The position numbers were made by a program, and so were the translations under genes. Below, one piece after another: positions 1 to 7,886 of a stretch of DNA of 64,000 nucleotides. This stretch comes from Halomicrobium sp. LC1Hm (GTDB taxonomy: Archaea; Halobacteriota; Halobacteria; Halobacteriales; Haloarculaceae): contig NZ_CP044129.1 in the NCBI RefSeq assembly GCF_009617995.1, positions 1,736,001 through 1,800,000 of the forward strand, given 5' to 3'. Every line of letters begins with the position of its first letter. Within the stretch, counting starts at the first letter, position 1. Under the pieces are notes generated by a model. It did no database searches. It had not been told where the DNA came from and saw only the letters and a program-made list of their open reading frames with translations.

Positions 1-532
1 CTTCGATCGTCGTCGGCTCGTCGCTCGACGGGGGATCGGCGGGCGGCTCGGGTTCCGGTTCCGCCCCGGCGTCGTCGGGCTCGGACGACACCTCGTCTGT
101 GGGGCTCTCGTCGACTCCCGCGTCCTCGACTGCGTCGGGCGTCACGTCGCCAGCGAGCACGTCGAGGACGTGATCGCGGTTGCTCTCGATGGCGCTGACC
201 AGCGTCTCGAAGAGGTCCCGTTCCTCGCGGGTCAGCCCCTCTTCTTCGGCCGGCATGTCGGCGGCGGCCAGCGACGCCATCTTGACGATCTTGCCGACGC
301 GGCGCTCGTAGATCGCTTCGACCGTCGACTCCGCGGTGTTGATGTCGTCGGTCAGGCGGTTGACCTCCGGGGCGTCGAAGGGATCGTCGGCCCGGTCGGC
401 CACGCTGTCGCGCTCCTCGCGGAGCTGCTGGATGAACTCCCCCGCGTCGGCGTAGAACGACTCCCGCAGCTGCTGGAGGCTGTCGGTCTGGCGCTCGCGG
501 GACTGGACTGACTGGAGTTCGTCGAGATTCAT
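1..532 (-). CDS. GINS-like DNA replication protein, C-terminus beyond window
   Basis: The frame opens with an ATG at 532 on the minus strand and runs off the left window edge without a stop. The N-terminus (MNLDELQSVQSRERQTD) is followed by a charged helical region, then a low-complexity Asp/Glu/Pro/Ser stretch near the cut edge. The ATG overlaps the priS stop as ATGA, so the two are translationally coupled. In haloarchaea a gins gene commonly sits directly beside priS, and the helical N-terminus fits the GINS A domain. In that family it bridges MCM helicase, Cdc45/RecJ and primase at the fork. Identity rests mostly on context and N-terminal character; the B domain lies outside the window. 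Confidence 0.72.
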   Translation of the reverse strand, partial: MNLDELQSVQSRERQTDSLQQLRESFYADAGEFIQQLREERDSVADRADDPFDAPEVNRLTDDINTAESTVEAIYERRVGKIVKMASLAAADMPAEEEGLTREERDLFETLVSAIESNRDHVLDVLAGDVTPDAVEDAGVDESPTDEVSSEPDDAGAEPEPEPPADPPSSDEPTTIE

Positions 533-1707
533 TCTGGGCCTTTCTCGGCACGGCCGCGGGCCATCGCGAAGACGCCCACGTGCTCTGGGTAGGTTCCAAT
601 GCCCGGTTCCAATGTAAAGCTGTCGCCACCGAGTTCGACCGGGCCGCCGTCAGTGACTTCGATCGTGATGTCGTGGCCGCGGAAGGTCTCCGGGACGGCG
701 TCGACCAGCGGATCGAAGCCGTCGATGGCGTCGCGCTCGATGCGCTGTACTTCGAGACCGCTGCCGCCGTGGAGGCTGCCGGGCAGGCGGATCAGCCGGT
801 TCGTGTCCGTCGTCACCGGCTCGTCGATCGGCGCGTTGTCCATCGCGACGACCTCGGTCATCAGCGGCTTGGCGATCTGGAAGAAGGCCGGATGCACGTC
901 GATGTTGCCGGCCGCGAGCTGATCGTAGTTCTTGCGGGCGGCGCTGAGTGCCGCCGTCGCCTTCCCCTCGCCGATCCCCTCGTACTCTCTGAGTCGCTCG
1001 ATCGCCGCCTCCTCGTCGCGTTCCAGCAGGTCGTCGACGACGCTCATCACGTGGCGGTGAGCCCGGCGACTCCACCCGCCTTCGGTCGAGAGCGTCCGCT
1101 TCTGGGCCGGCGAGGACCGCCCCGCCGTTCCGGCCACGGCCTCCTCGTCGACGAGCTGTTCGAACTCCAGCCCGATCCCGCGGACGTAGTCGACGATCTC
1201 GCGGCGCGCGTCCCGTTCGAGCTGCTGGATGCCCGCGTCACGGACGTGGACGTGGTACCCCCGGCCGCCGGAGAAGACGAGGGTCAGGTCCTCGAAGCCG
1301 AAGTCGTTCTCCAGGAAGTCGAGCAGCCGGAGCAACGCGTCCTTGCACTTTGCGAGCATCTGCGCGTAGCTGTCTTCGCCGAGTTCGACGGCGGGCAGGT
1401 GATCGGCGTCGAGATCGAACACCAGATCGGACGACCGCCACTCCTTGGCGCTCATCGAGGAGGCGCTGGGGTCGCGGTACCGGCCCGCGGAGAAGTAGAC
1501 GTGTTTGGGCCGCTTGCGCTGGAGGAACTCCCCCAGCTCGCCCAGATCCAGCAGCGAGCGGTGTCGGACCATCGTCTCGCCCGGCCCGTCGGTCCAGGGG
1601 ATGAACCCCCACTCGCGCTCGTTGGCGTCCGGCGGCGGCGTGAACTCGCTGCGGCGATAGTGGTCGCCGAAGCGTCCCCGAAGGTACGCCTGCGTCCGCT
1701 CTTCCAT
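529..1707 (-). CDS. priS: DNA primase catalytic (small) subunit PriS
   Basis: This 392-aa protein is an archaeal/eukaryotic-type primase catalytic subunit, which makes primers for replication together with PriL. The metal-binding acidic motif is visible as VFDLDADHLP near residue 95-105, and the nucleotide-binding motif SGGRGYHVHV follows near residue 145-155. A later segment with TDTNRLIRLPGSLHGGSG is the conserved C-terminal active-site block. Length matches haloarchaeal PriS. It is the upstream gene of a two-gene unit with the GINS-like gene (4-nt ATGA overlap). The ATG at 1707 is used because the next upstream gene ends close by and the N-terminus (MEERTQAYLRGRFGDHY) is typical. Confidence 0.95.
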   Translation of the reverse strand: MEERTQAYLRGRFGDHYRRSEFTPPPDANEREWGFIPWTDGPGETMVRHRSLLDLGELGEFLQRKRPKHVYFSAGRYRDPSASSMSAKEWRSSDLVFDLDADHLPAVELGEDSYAQMLAKCKDALLRLLDFLENDFGFEDLTLVFSGGRGYHVHVRDAGIQQLERDARREIVDYVRGIGLEFEQLVDEEAVAGTAGRSSPAQKRTLSTEGGWSRRAHRHVMSVVDDLLERDEEAAIERLREYEGIGEGKATAALSAARKNYDQLAAGNIDVHPAFFQIAKPLMTEVVAMDNAPIDEPVTTDTNRLIRLPGSLHGGSGLEVQRIERDAIDGFDPLVDAVPETFRGHDITIEVTDGGPVELGGDSFTLEPGIGTYPEHVGVFAMARGRAEKGPE

Positions 1708-1764
1708 CTGAACACGTCTTTGCGGACGGCCATCAAAGGAGTTGCGTTCGGTCCGCCGCTGGTG

Positions 1765-2244
1765 TCATCCACGCAGGAGATTCGAGAGCTTCTCGCGGAT
1801 CGAAGCGTCGCCGAGCTTGAGGTAGTAGGCGTCACCGCCGTCCTCGTAGTAGTTGTCGATCTCGCGTCGGCACTCGAACCCGAGGTGTTCGTAGAACGAG
1901 ATCGCCGCCTGATTGGTCGCACGCGCGTGACAGGTGACGCTCCCGTAGTCCTCCGAGACGCGGGCGATGAGTCGCTTGCCGAACCCGTGGCCGCGGTACT
2001 CCTCGTCGACGGCCAGAAAGAGGATGTAGCCGTCACTGCGGACGGCCGCGAAGCCGATGAGGCGGTTTCGGGAGCCGTCGACGTAGAGGTAGACCCGAGA
2101 TCGGCGGTAGGCGTCGCTGAAGAACCCGTGTCGCTGTCTGAGAACGCCGTCACGCTCCCGGATCCGCTCTTTGAGCTCCCAGGCGGCATCGACGTGATCG
2201 TCGTTCCCGCGATCGACGATCCGCGATTCGACGTTGACGCTCAC
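1765..2244 (-). CDS. GNAT family N-acetyltransferase
   Basis: The protein is about 159 aa when started at the GTG at 2244. That GTG lies 29 nt downstream of the centre of a TATA-like AAAATTATA, which is ideal leaderless spacing; an upstream in-frame ATG at 2319 lies beyond the TATA box and is unlikely. The GNAT acetyl-CoA loop is clear: a beta strand (YILFLAVDEEYRG) followed by GHGFGKRL, the R/Q-x-x-G-x-G/A signature. The C-terminal part (AISFYEHLGFECRREIDNYY) is the usual GNAT beta-bulge and helix. Substrate is unknown. It reads away from the DoxX-like gene, with a divergent promoter region between them. Confidence 0.85.
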   Translation of the reverse strand: MSVNVESRIVDRGNDDHVDAAWELKERIRERDGVLRQRHGFFSDAYRRSRVYLYVDGSRNRLIGFAAVRSDGYILFLAVDEEYRGHGFGKRLIARVSEDYGSVTCHARATNQAAISFYEHLGFECRREIDNYYEDGGDAYYLKLGDASIREKLSNLLRG

Positions 2245-2268
2245 TGTCCCCAATAGCTCCCAGGAAAC

Positions 2269-2277
2269 TATAATTTT
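2269..2277 (-). promoter_or_regulatory. TATA box of the GNAT gene (leaderless)
   Basis: AAAATTATA on the minus strand, centred 29 nt upstream of the GTG at 2244. This spacing decides the start codon of the acetyltransferase gene. Confidence 0.6.
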
Positions 2278-2363
2278 ACCGGTCGGGTTTTTGACACCGG
2301 GGCCACAGGACTCGATCATACTGTCGGGGTCAAGGTTAGGCGTCGCCGGCCCTAACAGTGTGT

Positions 2364-3458
2364 ATGACGTTCTCGAAGGTCCCCCGTGTGGCACTCGCGC
2401 TGGTCGCACTCGCAGCCATCGCTCGACCGGCCGCCGCGCACGTCGACTACGTGACCGATCCGACAGGTGATACGATCGACGCGATCGCGTTCGTTCGCGA
2501 GACACTCGCGGAGCCGGTCAACGCAGCGCTGTTCGTCGGCAGCGGTGCGATCGGCGTCGTCGGGCTGGCGCTGTACCTGCGCTACCGCCCGCGTGTCGTC
2601 GACATCGAGATTCTCCGCGCCAAACTCGCGACCTACGAGGACCTGATCCCGTGGATGTTGCGCCTGAGCCTGGGGCTGCCCCTCGTCGGTGCGGGCTTTC
2701 AGGGGTACCTGTTCGCACCGACGGTGTCGTTCGATCCCGCCGCGAACCCGCTCTTGCGTGTCGCACTGATCGGCGTCGGATTCTGCCTGCTCTTCGGCCT
2801 CGGCACGCGAATCATGACCGCCCTCGGGATGGGACTGTACGTGCTGGCACTGGCCGTCAGTCCCGACGCGCTGCTGGCACTGGAGTACGTCCCCGGTTTC
2901 GTCGCGCTGTTCGTCCTCGGCGGCGGTCGCCCCAGCGCCGACGACATCCTGCTCGACATCACCTCGACGGAGGGATCGATCTACGGGCGCATCGACCGGA
3001 TCCACCTGCTGAAAGTCTGGCTCGACGAGGTGACGGCCCCCTACCGCCGGTACGTCCCGACGGTGCTACGGGTCGGACTGGGCATCTCCTTCGTCTTCCT
3101 CGGCGTCACGCAGAAACTCGGTGACCCGGCGCGGTCGCTCGCGGTGGTCGAGAAGTACGACCTCACGGCCGTCGTCCCGGTCGATCCCGGCCTCTGGGTG
3201 CTGGGCGCTGGCGTGCTGGAAGCCGCCGTCGGGCTCGCGCTGATCGTCGGCCTGCTGACGCGGGCCAGCGCCGGGGTCGCCTTCCTGCTCTTCACGATGA
3301 CGCTGTTCGGCCTGCCGGACGATCCCGTGCTGGCACACGTCACGCTGTTCGGGATGGCGTCGGCACTGGTGACGCTCGGGAGCGGCCCGCTGTCGCTGGA
3401 CAGACTGCTCGGCGAGGAGCCAGCGGGCGACGCGGACGCGGTGTCGGCGACGGATTAG
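2364..3458 (+). CDS. DoxX-like polytopic membrane protein
   Basis: About 364 aa from the ATG at 2364; a GTG six nt upstream is possible. The first 25 residues form a signal-like hydrophobic segment ending in AAA-HVDYV. Hydrophobic helices follow around residues 50-70, 95-120, 135-180 and 230-330. The C-terminal half (RVGLGISFVFLGVTQKLGDP, then GAGVLEAAVGLALIVGLLTR) has the pattern of DoxX/DoxD-family quinone-associated membrane proteins: helix, FxxxGxxKL, then G-hE-hhhGhhLhhGLhTR. A second, shorter DoxX member lies at 18361-18885. A role in membrane redox or quinol chemistry is inferred from the family name only. Expression looks independent, with divergent or convergent neighbours. Confidence 0.65.
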   Translation: MTFSKVPRVALALVALAAIARPAAAHVDYVTDPTGDTIDAIAFVRETLAEPVNAALFVGSGAIGVVGLALYLRYRPRVVDIEILRAKLATYEDLIPWMLRLSLGLPLVGAGFQGYLFAPTVSFDPAANPLLRVALIGVGFCLLFGLGTRIMTALGMGLYVLALAVSPDALLALEYVPGFVALFVLGGGRPSADDILLDITSTEGSIYGRIDRIHLLKVWLDEVTAPYRRYVPTVLRVGLGISFVFLGVTQKLGDPARSLAVVEKYDLTAVVPVDPGLWVLGAGVLEAAVGLALIVGLLTRASAGVAFLLFTMTLFGLPDDPVLAHVTLFGMASALVTLGSGPLSLDRLLGEEPAGDADAVSATD

Positions 3459-3477
3459 CGTTGGGTCCGGGAGAGAG

Positions 3478-3915
3478 TCATTGCTCCGACGGCCACTCGT
3501 CGAGCGTGGTCCGGTTGCCCTCGTAGACGTACTGCACCTCGATCTCCGTCGAGGAGGTCACCGGCGTGCCGAAGGCGTTGTTCTCGCTGAGCTGGACGAT
3601 GTCGCCCTGACCAACGGTACTCGTCTCGTTCGTCTCCGCCGCTGCCGCCCAGGTCGTATCCTGGTCGGCACCGACGAAGTGGATCTGTCCGGCTTCGAGT
3701 TCGTCGCCGCGGTCGTGGGTCACGATGAGCGTGTTGCTCTGCTCGATGTGATCGTAGGAGAAGTTCGCCGACGGGGGGCCGGTCTCCTGGCTGTCTGCCA
3801 CGAGGACGTTCAGTCCGACCGAGGCGGTCACGACGACGGTGATGCCGACCAGAATCGCGACGCTCGTGCTCTCCGAGATCGCTCGCTCGTCCAGAGACGA
3901 CCCGATCGACATCAT
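3478..3915 (-). CDS. Archaeal type IV pilin-like protein
   Basis: This 145-aa protein begins MMSIGSSLDERAISES, then a hydrophobic helix (VAILVGITVVVTASVGLNVL). The short charged leader ending in RAISES before the helix is the class III/archaeal prepilin signature (DUF1628-like haloarchaeal pilin N-terminal domain). The rest is a soluble, Thr/Asn-rich beta domain with DRGDELEAGQIHFVGAD, typical of haloarchaeal pilin/flagellin-related proteins. A TATA-like TATTTAA is centred about 30 nt upstream of the first ATG. It would be processed by PibD and displayed at the cell surface. It stands alone, without pil assembly genes here. Confidence 0.75.
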   Translation of the reverse strand: MMSIGSSLDERAISESTSVAILVGITVVVTASVGLNVLVADSQETGPPSANFSYDHIEQSNTLIVTHDRGDELEAGQIHFVGADQDTTWAAAAETNETSTVGQGDIVQLSENNAFGTPVTSSTEIEVQYVYEGNRTTLDEWPSEQ

Positions 3916-3998
3916 AGTCAGTGGATGGTGCGTGTCCGCAGTTAAATATGATTCGGCGATGGGGAAAGCCCTTGGTGGCGGGGGTCCGAGCCACGAGC

Positions 3999-4865
3999 AT
4001 GATCGACGAGACCGTCGAGGAGATTTCCGAGATGCAGACCCACAGCTCCTCCGTCGTCGCCGTGAAAGCGGCGAGAGCGCTGTCGGCGCTCGCCGACCGC
4101 GAGTTCCCGACCACCGAGGAGTACGTCCGGGCGCTGGAGCGAAACAGCAGCGCACTTCGACGCGCGAACCCGTCGCACGCGTCGTTGCACACGACCCAGC
4201 GGGCGATCGTCGAGCGCGTCTCCGGGGCGGACCTCGACACCGTCGCGGACGCGAAAGCCGAGACCGACGCCGCGATTCAGGCCGTCGTCGAGCAGGTCGA
4301 GACCGGCAAAGAACGGGCCGCAAAGCGGTGTGGCGACCGCCTCGATCCGACGGCGACGCTCCTCACGCACGACTACTCTTCGACCGTGATCGAGAGTATC
4401 GAGCGTGCGATCGAGACCGCCGACGGGGATGTCGACATGACGGTGTACGTCACGGAGGCACGCCCCCGGTATCTCGGTCGCAAGCTGGCTCGATCGATGG
4501 CGGGGATCGACGGCGTCGACGTGCGTCTGATCGTCGACAGCGCCGCCGGCCACTATCTCTCGGAGTGTGACCGCGTGCTCGTGGGCATGGACTGCATCGT
4601 CGACGACACGCTGTACAACCGCGTCGGGACGTACCCGATCGCGGCGGCCGCCGCCGATCAGGGCGTTCCGGTGACCGTCGTCGGATCGGAGTCGAAGCTG
4701 ATCGACGGCGGCTTCGCGTTCGAAAACGAGTTCCGTTCGGTCTCGGAGGTGATGCGAGAGCCGGCGGAAGGGTTCTCGATCGAGAACCCGGCCTACGACG
4801 CGACGCCGACGCGTCTCCTCGACAGCGTCGTCACGGATGAACGCGTCGTAGAATACGACGAGTGA
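3999..4865 (+). CDS. eIF-2B alpha/beta/delta-like protein
   Basis: The protein is 288 aa from the ATG at 3999, which starts MIDETVEEISEMQTHSSS. The N-terminal helical part is followed by a Rossmann-like half with LLTHDYSSTVIESI, VYVTEARPRYLGRKLARSM, LIVDSAAGHYL and VLVGMDCIVDDTLYNRVGT. These are the hallmark blocks of the eIF-2B regulatory-subunit/ribose-1,5-bisphosphate isomerase/MtnA superfamily. Haloarchaea carry several such paralogues, usually annotated as initiation factor 2B-like. Whether this one acts in translation or as a sugar-phosphate isomerase cannot be told from sequence. It reads toward a palindromic repeat at 4957-5036 that may end its transcript. Confidence 0.8.
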   Translation: MIDETVEEISEMQTHSSSVVAVKAARALSALADREFPTTEEYVRALERNSSALRRANPSHASLHTTQRAIVERVSGADLDTVADAKAETDAAIQAVVEQVETGKERAAKRCGDRLDPTATLLTHDYSSTVIESIERAIETADGDVDMTVYVTEARPRYLGRKLARSMAGIDGVDVRLIVDSAAGHYLSECDRVLVGMDCIVDDTLYNRVGTYPIAAAAADQGVPVTVVGSESKLIDGGFAFENEFRSVSEVMREPAEGFSIENPAYDATPTRLLDSVVTDERVVEYDE

Positions 4866-4956
4866 GACCGGCGGCCGTCTGTTCGCCGAGGGCGTCACCA
4901 CTCGGGGCGGCGAGATCGGTCACGGTCGCCGGTGGCAGTCAGTGAACTCCGGTTTC

Positions 4957-5036
4957 ATACTGCCGGCTGTAACTTCGTGAAGATCTTCGCGACCACAGGG
5001 TCGCAACATTCGTTACAGACGGACAGCCGTCAGTAC
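4957..5036. repeat. Palindromic element, subtype A, copy 1
   Basis: An 80-bp imperfect palindrome. The left arm ATACTGCCGGCTGT and right arm ACAGCCGTCAGTA pair end to end. An inner hairpin GCGACC-aca-GGGTCGC sits in the middle. It lies between the convergent eIF-2B-like and zinc-ribbon genes. Related copies are at 34705, 41071, 49061, 56206 (half), 56954 and 59168. Confidence 0.85.
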
Positions 5037-5061
5037 GAGACGCCCGGCGAAACGAGGCGGA

Positions 5062-5259
5062 CTACCGCGTCGCGACCGTCGAACGGCAGTCGGGACAGAC
5101 GAGTTCGCGCTCGTCGGCTGTGGCGTGGACGATCCACTTCTCGTCGGCGGAACTCTCGAACTCGCAGGTCGGACAGAAGAGCAACGACTTCCGGCGACCG
5201 GTCGTCGGTGGCGGTGCCTCTGCACTCGCTGCAGTGCAGCGTGAATCGATACTGGTCAT
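5062..5259 (-). CDS. Small zinc-ribbon protein
   Basis: A 65-aa protein with two CxxC knuckles, LLFCPTCEFESS and ELVCPDCRSTV, separated by about 24 residues. This is a treble-clef/zinc-ribbon layout that binds one zinc. Similar stand-alone mini zinc fingers are very common in haloarchaea and have no assigned molecular role here. The ATG at 5259 gives MTSIDSRCTAASAEAPPP, a disordered lead-in that has a third isolated Cys. It is divergent from mscS and shares a roughly 140-bp promoter region with it, in which AT-rich runs lie at 5285-5320. Confidence 0.65.
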   Translation of the reverse strand: MTSIDSRCTAASAEAPPPTTGRRKSLLFCPTCEFESSADEKWIVHATADERELVCPDCRSTVATR

Positions 5260-5373
5260 CGACTGTGACTAGCTGGTGGACGGTCAAATACCTGTCGGCT
5301 AATTGTTTAATTGTTCCTGTAGTACGGTATCGTGGCGCGATAACGACTGTCGTGGTCGGGCGCTACGCAACCC

Positions 5374-5379
5374 TTTTAT
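5374..5379 (+). promoter_or_regulatory. TATA box of mscS-like gene
   Basis: TTTTAT centred 26 nt before the ATG at 5403, implying a leaderless transcript and supporting that start over a longer in-frame extension. Confidence 0.6.
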
Positions 5380-5402
5380 CCGGAGACGCGGATTGGACGA
5401 GC

Positions 5403-6413
5403 ATGACGACCGGTGGTGTCTCGGGGGCCCAGAGCGGGACGGCGACGCCGACGCCGACAGCGTCGCCGACCGGGACGCTCGAATCGCCGGTGCCCTACGA
5501 GATGTTTCCGGGCGTGCCCGACTGGATACTGGATCTGGGTGCGGTGGTCGTGGTCCTCGTGGTGGCGTACTTCGCGTCACGGCTCGTCGTGCTCGTGTTC
5601 GGTCGACGCATCGCGCGGCGGTTCCAGCGCCCGAGTCTGACTCGGACCGCGATCAGGGGAATCCGGGGCGCGGTGTTCTTGATCGCTCTCCTGTCGATCC
5701 TCCGCATCTACGGGCTCAAACTGAGCGACATCTCGCTGTCGGTCGCCGTGTTCTCTGCCGTGGTCGGTGTGGTGATCGCACCGGTCGTCGGTTCGATCGT
5801 CAGCGGCGTCTTCCTGCTCGCGGACCAGCCCTACGAGATCGGCGACATGATCGAACTCTCCGACACCGATACGCGGGGCTTCGTCGAGGACATCACGCTC
5901 CGATACACGAAGATATTCACACTCGACAACACGTTCATCGTCATCCCGAACGGGACGATCCGGGAGCGAGACGTGGTCAACTACTCCGCAGAGGACCCCC
6001 GAACGCGCCTGCGACTCGACATCACGGTGACCTACGAGGGTGACCTCGACGAGGCCAGGCAGATCGTCGAACGGTCGGCTCGAAACGTCGACGCCGTCAT
6101 CGAGGGCGGGCCGGACATCCGCGTCGGCGCGGCCAGATACCCCGCCCCGCCGACGTGTTACATCAACAGCTTCGCCGACCACGGCGTCCAGCTCACGCTG
6201 CGATACTGGGTCAAAGAGCCCTACAAGCTGCTCGCGACCCGCTCGAAGGTCCAGACGAACGTCTGGGCCGCGCTGGAAGACGCCGACGTGGAGATCGCAT
6301 ACCCCCACTCGCATCTGCACTTCGACGACACCAGCGGCCAGATGCGGGTCGCGATGGAGGAGGGAGCGCCCGACGCCCCGTCACCCGACCCCGACCGCGA
6401 CGGCCCACCGTGA
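5403..6413 (+). CDS. MscS-family small-conductance mechanosensitive channel
   Basis: This 336-aa protein has a Thr/Pro-rich N-terminus, then membrane helices around residues 40-60 and 80-100. The pore-lining TM3 region is SVAVFSAVVGVVIAPVVGSIVSGV, followed by the beta domain motif ADQPYEIGDMIELSDTDTRGFVEDITLRYTKI. The NTFIVIPNGTIRERDVVNYS block is diagnostic of MscS. In the family it opens on hypo-osmotic shock to release solutes. The start is fixed by the TATA box 26 nt upstream. The Ala/Gly packing of the pore helix is conserved. It is monocistronic, with the nar promoter following. Confidence 0.92.
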   Translation: MTTGGVSGAQSGTATPTPTASPTGTLESPVPYEMFPGVPDWILDLGAVVVVLVVAYFASRLVVLVFGRRIARRFQRPSLTRTAIRGIRGAVFLIALLSILRIYGLKLSDISLSVAVFSAVVGVVIAPVVGSIVSGVFLLADQPYEIGDMIELSDTDTRGFVEDITLRYTKIFTLDNTFIVIPNGTIRERDVVNYSAEDPRTRLRLDITVTYEGDLDEARQIVERSARNVDAVIEGGPDIRVGAARYPAPPTCYINSFADHGVQLTLRYWVKEPYKLLATRSKVQTNVWAALEDADVEIAYPHSHLHFDDTSGQMRVAMEEGAPDAPSPDPDRDGPP

Positions 6414-6502
6414 CGGCGACGACGATCCACACGAGAAGTCGTTAAAAAGGCAGGCCGAATACATTCGCGCTCGTTCCTCGGCGACAGGAAGTGCGGTGTC
6501 GG

Positions 6503-6510
6503 TTTATATT
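6503..6510 (+). promoter_or_regulatory. Main promoter (TATA) of the nitrate reductase operon
   Basis: TTTATATT is centred 27 nt before the ATG at 6533 and 161 nt before the narA-position gene. It is the only strong TATA-like box in the 250 bp upstream of the operon. It therefore points to transcript initiation at or next to the small ORF rather than at the first conserved gene. Confidence 0.6.
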
Positions 6511-6532
6511 TGTCAGCTACCCAGGCGCGAGT

Positions 6533-6670
6533 ATGGACAGACGTGGCACTGCACACCCAGTATCTGTGCCTGCTGGTGGCTCTGAGGAGAGACTAGCACA
6601 GCCACCGGCTGCACGTGTACAGCACGTCCATCGGACGGGCGCAACGAGAGGAGTGGCGAGGGGACGATGA
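6533..6670 (+). CDS. Candidate 45-aa leaderless upstream ORF of the nar operon
   Basis: An ATG lies 27 nt downstream of the operon TATA box. Its frame stays open for 45 codons and ends in TGA at 6668-6670, overlapping the next ATG (6667) as ATGA. The peptide (MDRRGTAHPVSVPAGGSEER...) is Arg/Ala/Gly rich, has no Cys and no membrane helix, and is not recognised. Its basic composition is unlike the acidic haloarchaeal norm. It may therefore act by being translated, coupling ribosomes into the operon, rather than as a stable protein. No homologue can be claimed from sequence alone. Confidence 0.4.
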   Translation: MDRRGTAHPVSVPAGGSEERLAQPPAARVQHVHRTGATRGVARGR

Positions 6671-7242
6671 GGCGCAACACGATCCTGATCGTCCTGTTGA
6701 TCGCCGCGGTGTTGCTCCCGATGTGGTACGTCTCGCTCCACGGTGAGCCGCCGTCGGAGGAGATCGCGATCGACGAGAGTGTCACCGACATCCGTCCCCT
6801 CGACGGCTTCGTCGACACGCCGAACAAGCTCTCGCCCAGTCAGGTCGGCGTGATCGTCTGGGTCGGACTGTTCGGACTGCTGGGGGCGCTGACCGCGGTC
6901 CACCGGTTCATGAACGACGCCGTGCGGCCCCCGGACGACGCCGAGGCGGTCGCGGACGGCGGGACGGTGTCGTTACCGTGGCTCGAAACCGACGAACGCT
7001 GGATCGTCGAGTACCACGACGCGACCGACGCCATCGAGGGGCTGGTCGCGATGGGCGGGCTGACCGTCCTCGCGATCGTGTTCGCCGCGCTGTTTACCGG
7101 CGAGTACCTGACGCTGGCTCGAACGCAGTACTTCGGCGTCTACGCCGCCGGGATGTTCCTCTCGCTGGCGCTGTCGACGGTCGCCTACTACGCCTGGTTC
7201 ATGCCACACATCGAAGTCGCAGAACACAGGGGGCACGAATGA
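6667..7242 (+). CDS. Nitrate reductase operon membrane protein (NarA position)
   Basis: A 191-aa protein with an N-terminal membrane helix (residues 4-23), a second helix around 57-77, then a pair around 120-140 and 152-178 ending in YAWFMPHIEVAEH. It opens the conserved part of the nar operon just before the Rieske gene and overlaps it (ATGATG with TGA). GAGGGGAC just upstream may serve as a ribosome-binding site. Haloarchaeal nar operons carry an uncharacterised membrane protein in this position, often labelled narA. No cofactor-binding motif is visible, so a role in anchoring or assembling the Rieske/cytochrome b part is inferred from position only. Confidence 0.6.
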   Translation: MRRNTILIVLLIAAVLLPMWYVSLHGEPPSEEIAIDESVTDIRPLDGFVDTPNKLSPSQVGVIVWVGLFGLLGALTAVHRFMNDAVRPPDDAEAVADGGTVSLPWLETDERWIVEYHDATDAIEGLVAMGGLTVLAIVFAALFTGEYLTLARTQYFGVYAAGMFLSLALSTVAYYAWFMPHIEVAEHRGHE

Positions 7243-7886
7243 TGGACTACCCGAAACCGGACGACGACGGAGACGACGAACAGTGTCCGTGTGCTGGGAG
7301 CGCGAGCCAGCCGAGCATCTTCACCGACGACCGCGCACAGCTCCAGCGGCGCGACTTCGCGAAGGTCCTCGCGACGACCGGCGGACTGACCGCCGTCGCG
7401 AGCCTCGCCGCGCCGCTTGCCGGCCTGACGCAGGTGTTCGAGCGCGGATACAGCGGCCCGATCTACTCAGACGGGATCAACCTCGTCGACGGAGACGGCG
7501 AGCGAGTCACCGAGAGCACACTGTCGGCCGGCGAACAGATGACGGTGTTTCCCGAGCCGCGACCGGGGATCGAGGACGCTCCGACGCTGCTGGTACGCTT
7601 CTCGGAGGACGACTACGGCGGCGACACGAACATGGCCTTCACCGTCGACGGCTACGCCGCCTACTCGAAAGTCTGTACGCACGCGGGCTGTATGGTCTCG
7701 AACCGAGAGGGGAACACGCTCGTCTGCCCGTGTCACTTCGGGAAGTTCGATCCGCTCTCGGGTGCCGCAGTGACCGACGGGCCGCCGGGTCGAGCGCTGC
7801 CACAGCTCCCGATCACGATGACCAGCGAGGGGGAGCTCGTCGCGACCGGAGACTTCGAAGGGACCGTCGGTCCCGGAGGTGAATGA
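7239..7886 (+). CDS. narB: Rieske 2Fe-2S protein of the nitrate reductase operon (NarB)
   Basis: This 215-aa protein has a twin-arginine-like segment ([15 protein letters not shown]) around residues 35-50, followed by a hydrophobic stretch. This indicates Tat export with retention as an N-terminal anchor. The 2Fe-2S cluster ligands are clear: CTHAGCMV and, further on, CPCHFGKFD (CTHxGC and CxCH). It pairs with the following cytochrome b, so together they resemble a bc-type quinol oxidase feeding electrons to NarGH on the outer face. An unusual CPC pair lies near residue 17, before the signal. ATG 7239 overlaps the previous stop; ATG 7242 is equally possible. Confidence 0.9.
   Translation: MMDYPKPDDDGDDEQCPCAGSASQPSIFTDDRAQLQRRDFAKVLATTGGLTAVASLAAPLAGLTQVFERGYSGPIYSDGINLVDGDGERVTESTLSAGEQMTVFPEPRPGIEDAPTLLVRFSEDDYGGDTNMAFTVDGYAAYSKVCTHAGCMVSNREGNTLVCPCHFGKFDPLSGAAVTDGPPGRALPQLPITMTSEGELVATGDFEGTVGPGGE

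Noticed and set aside
580-2256. Long plus-strand frame opposite priS and the acetyltransferase gene
   Set aside because: It crosses two well-supported minus-strand genes and the promoter between neighbours, and shows no protein family pattern.
4957-5036. Insertion sequence remnant
   Set aside because: Outer arms are terminal inverted repeats, but no transposase piece or target-site duplication is visible at any copy, so only a repeat call is justified.
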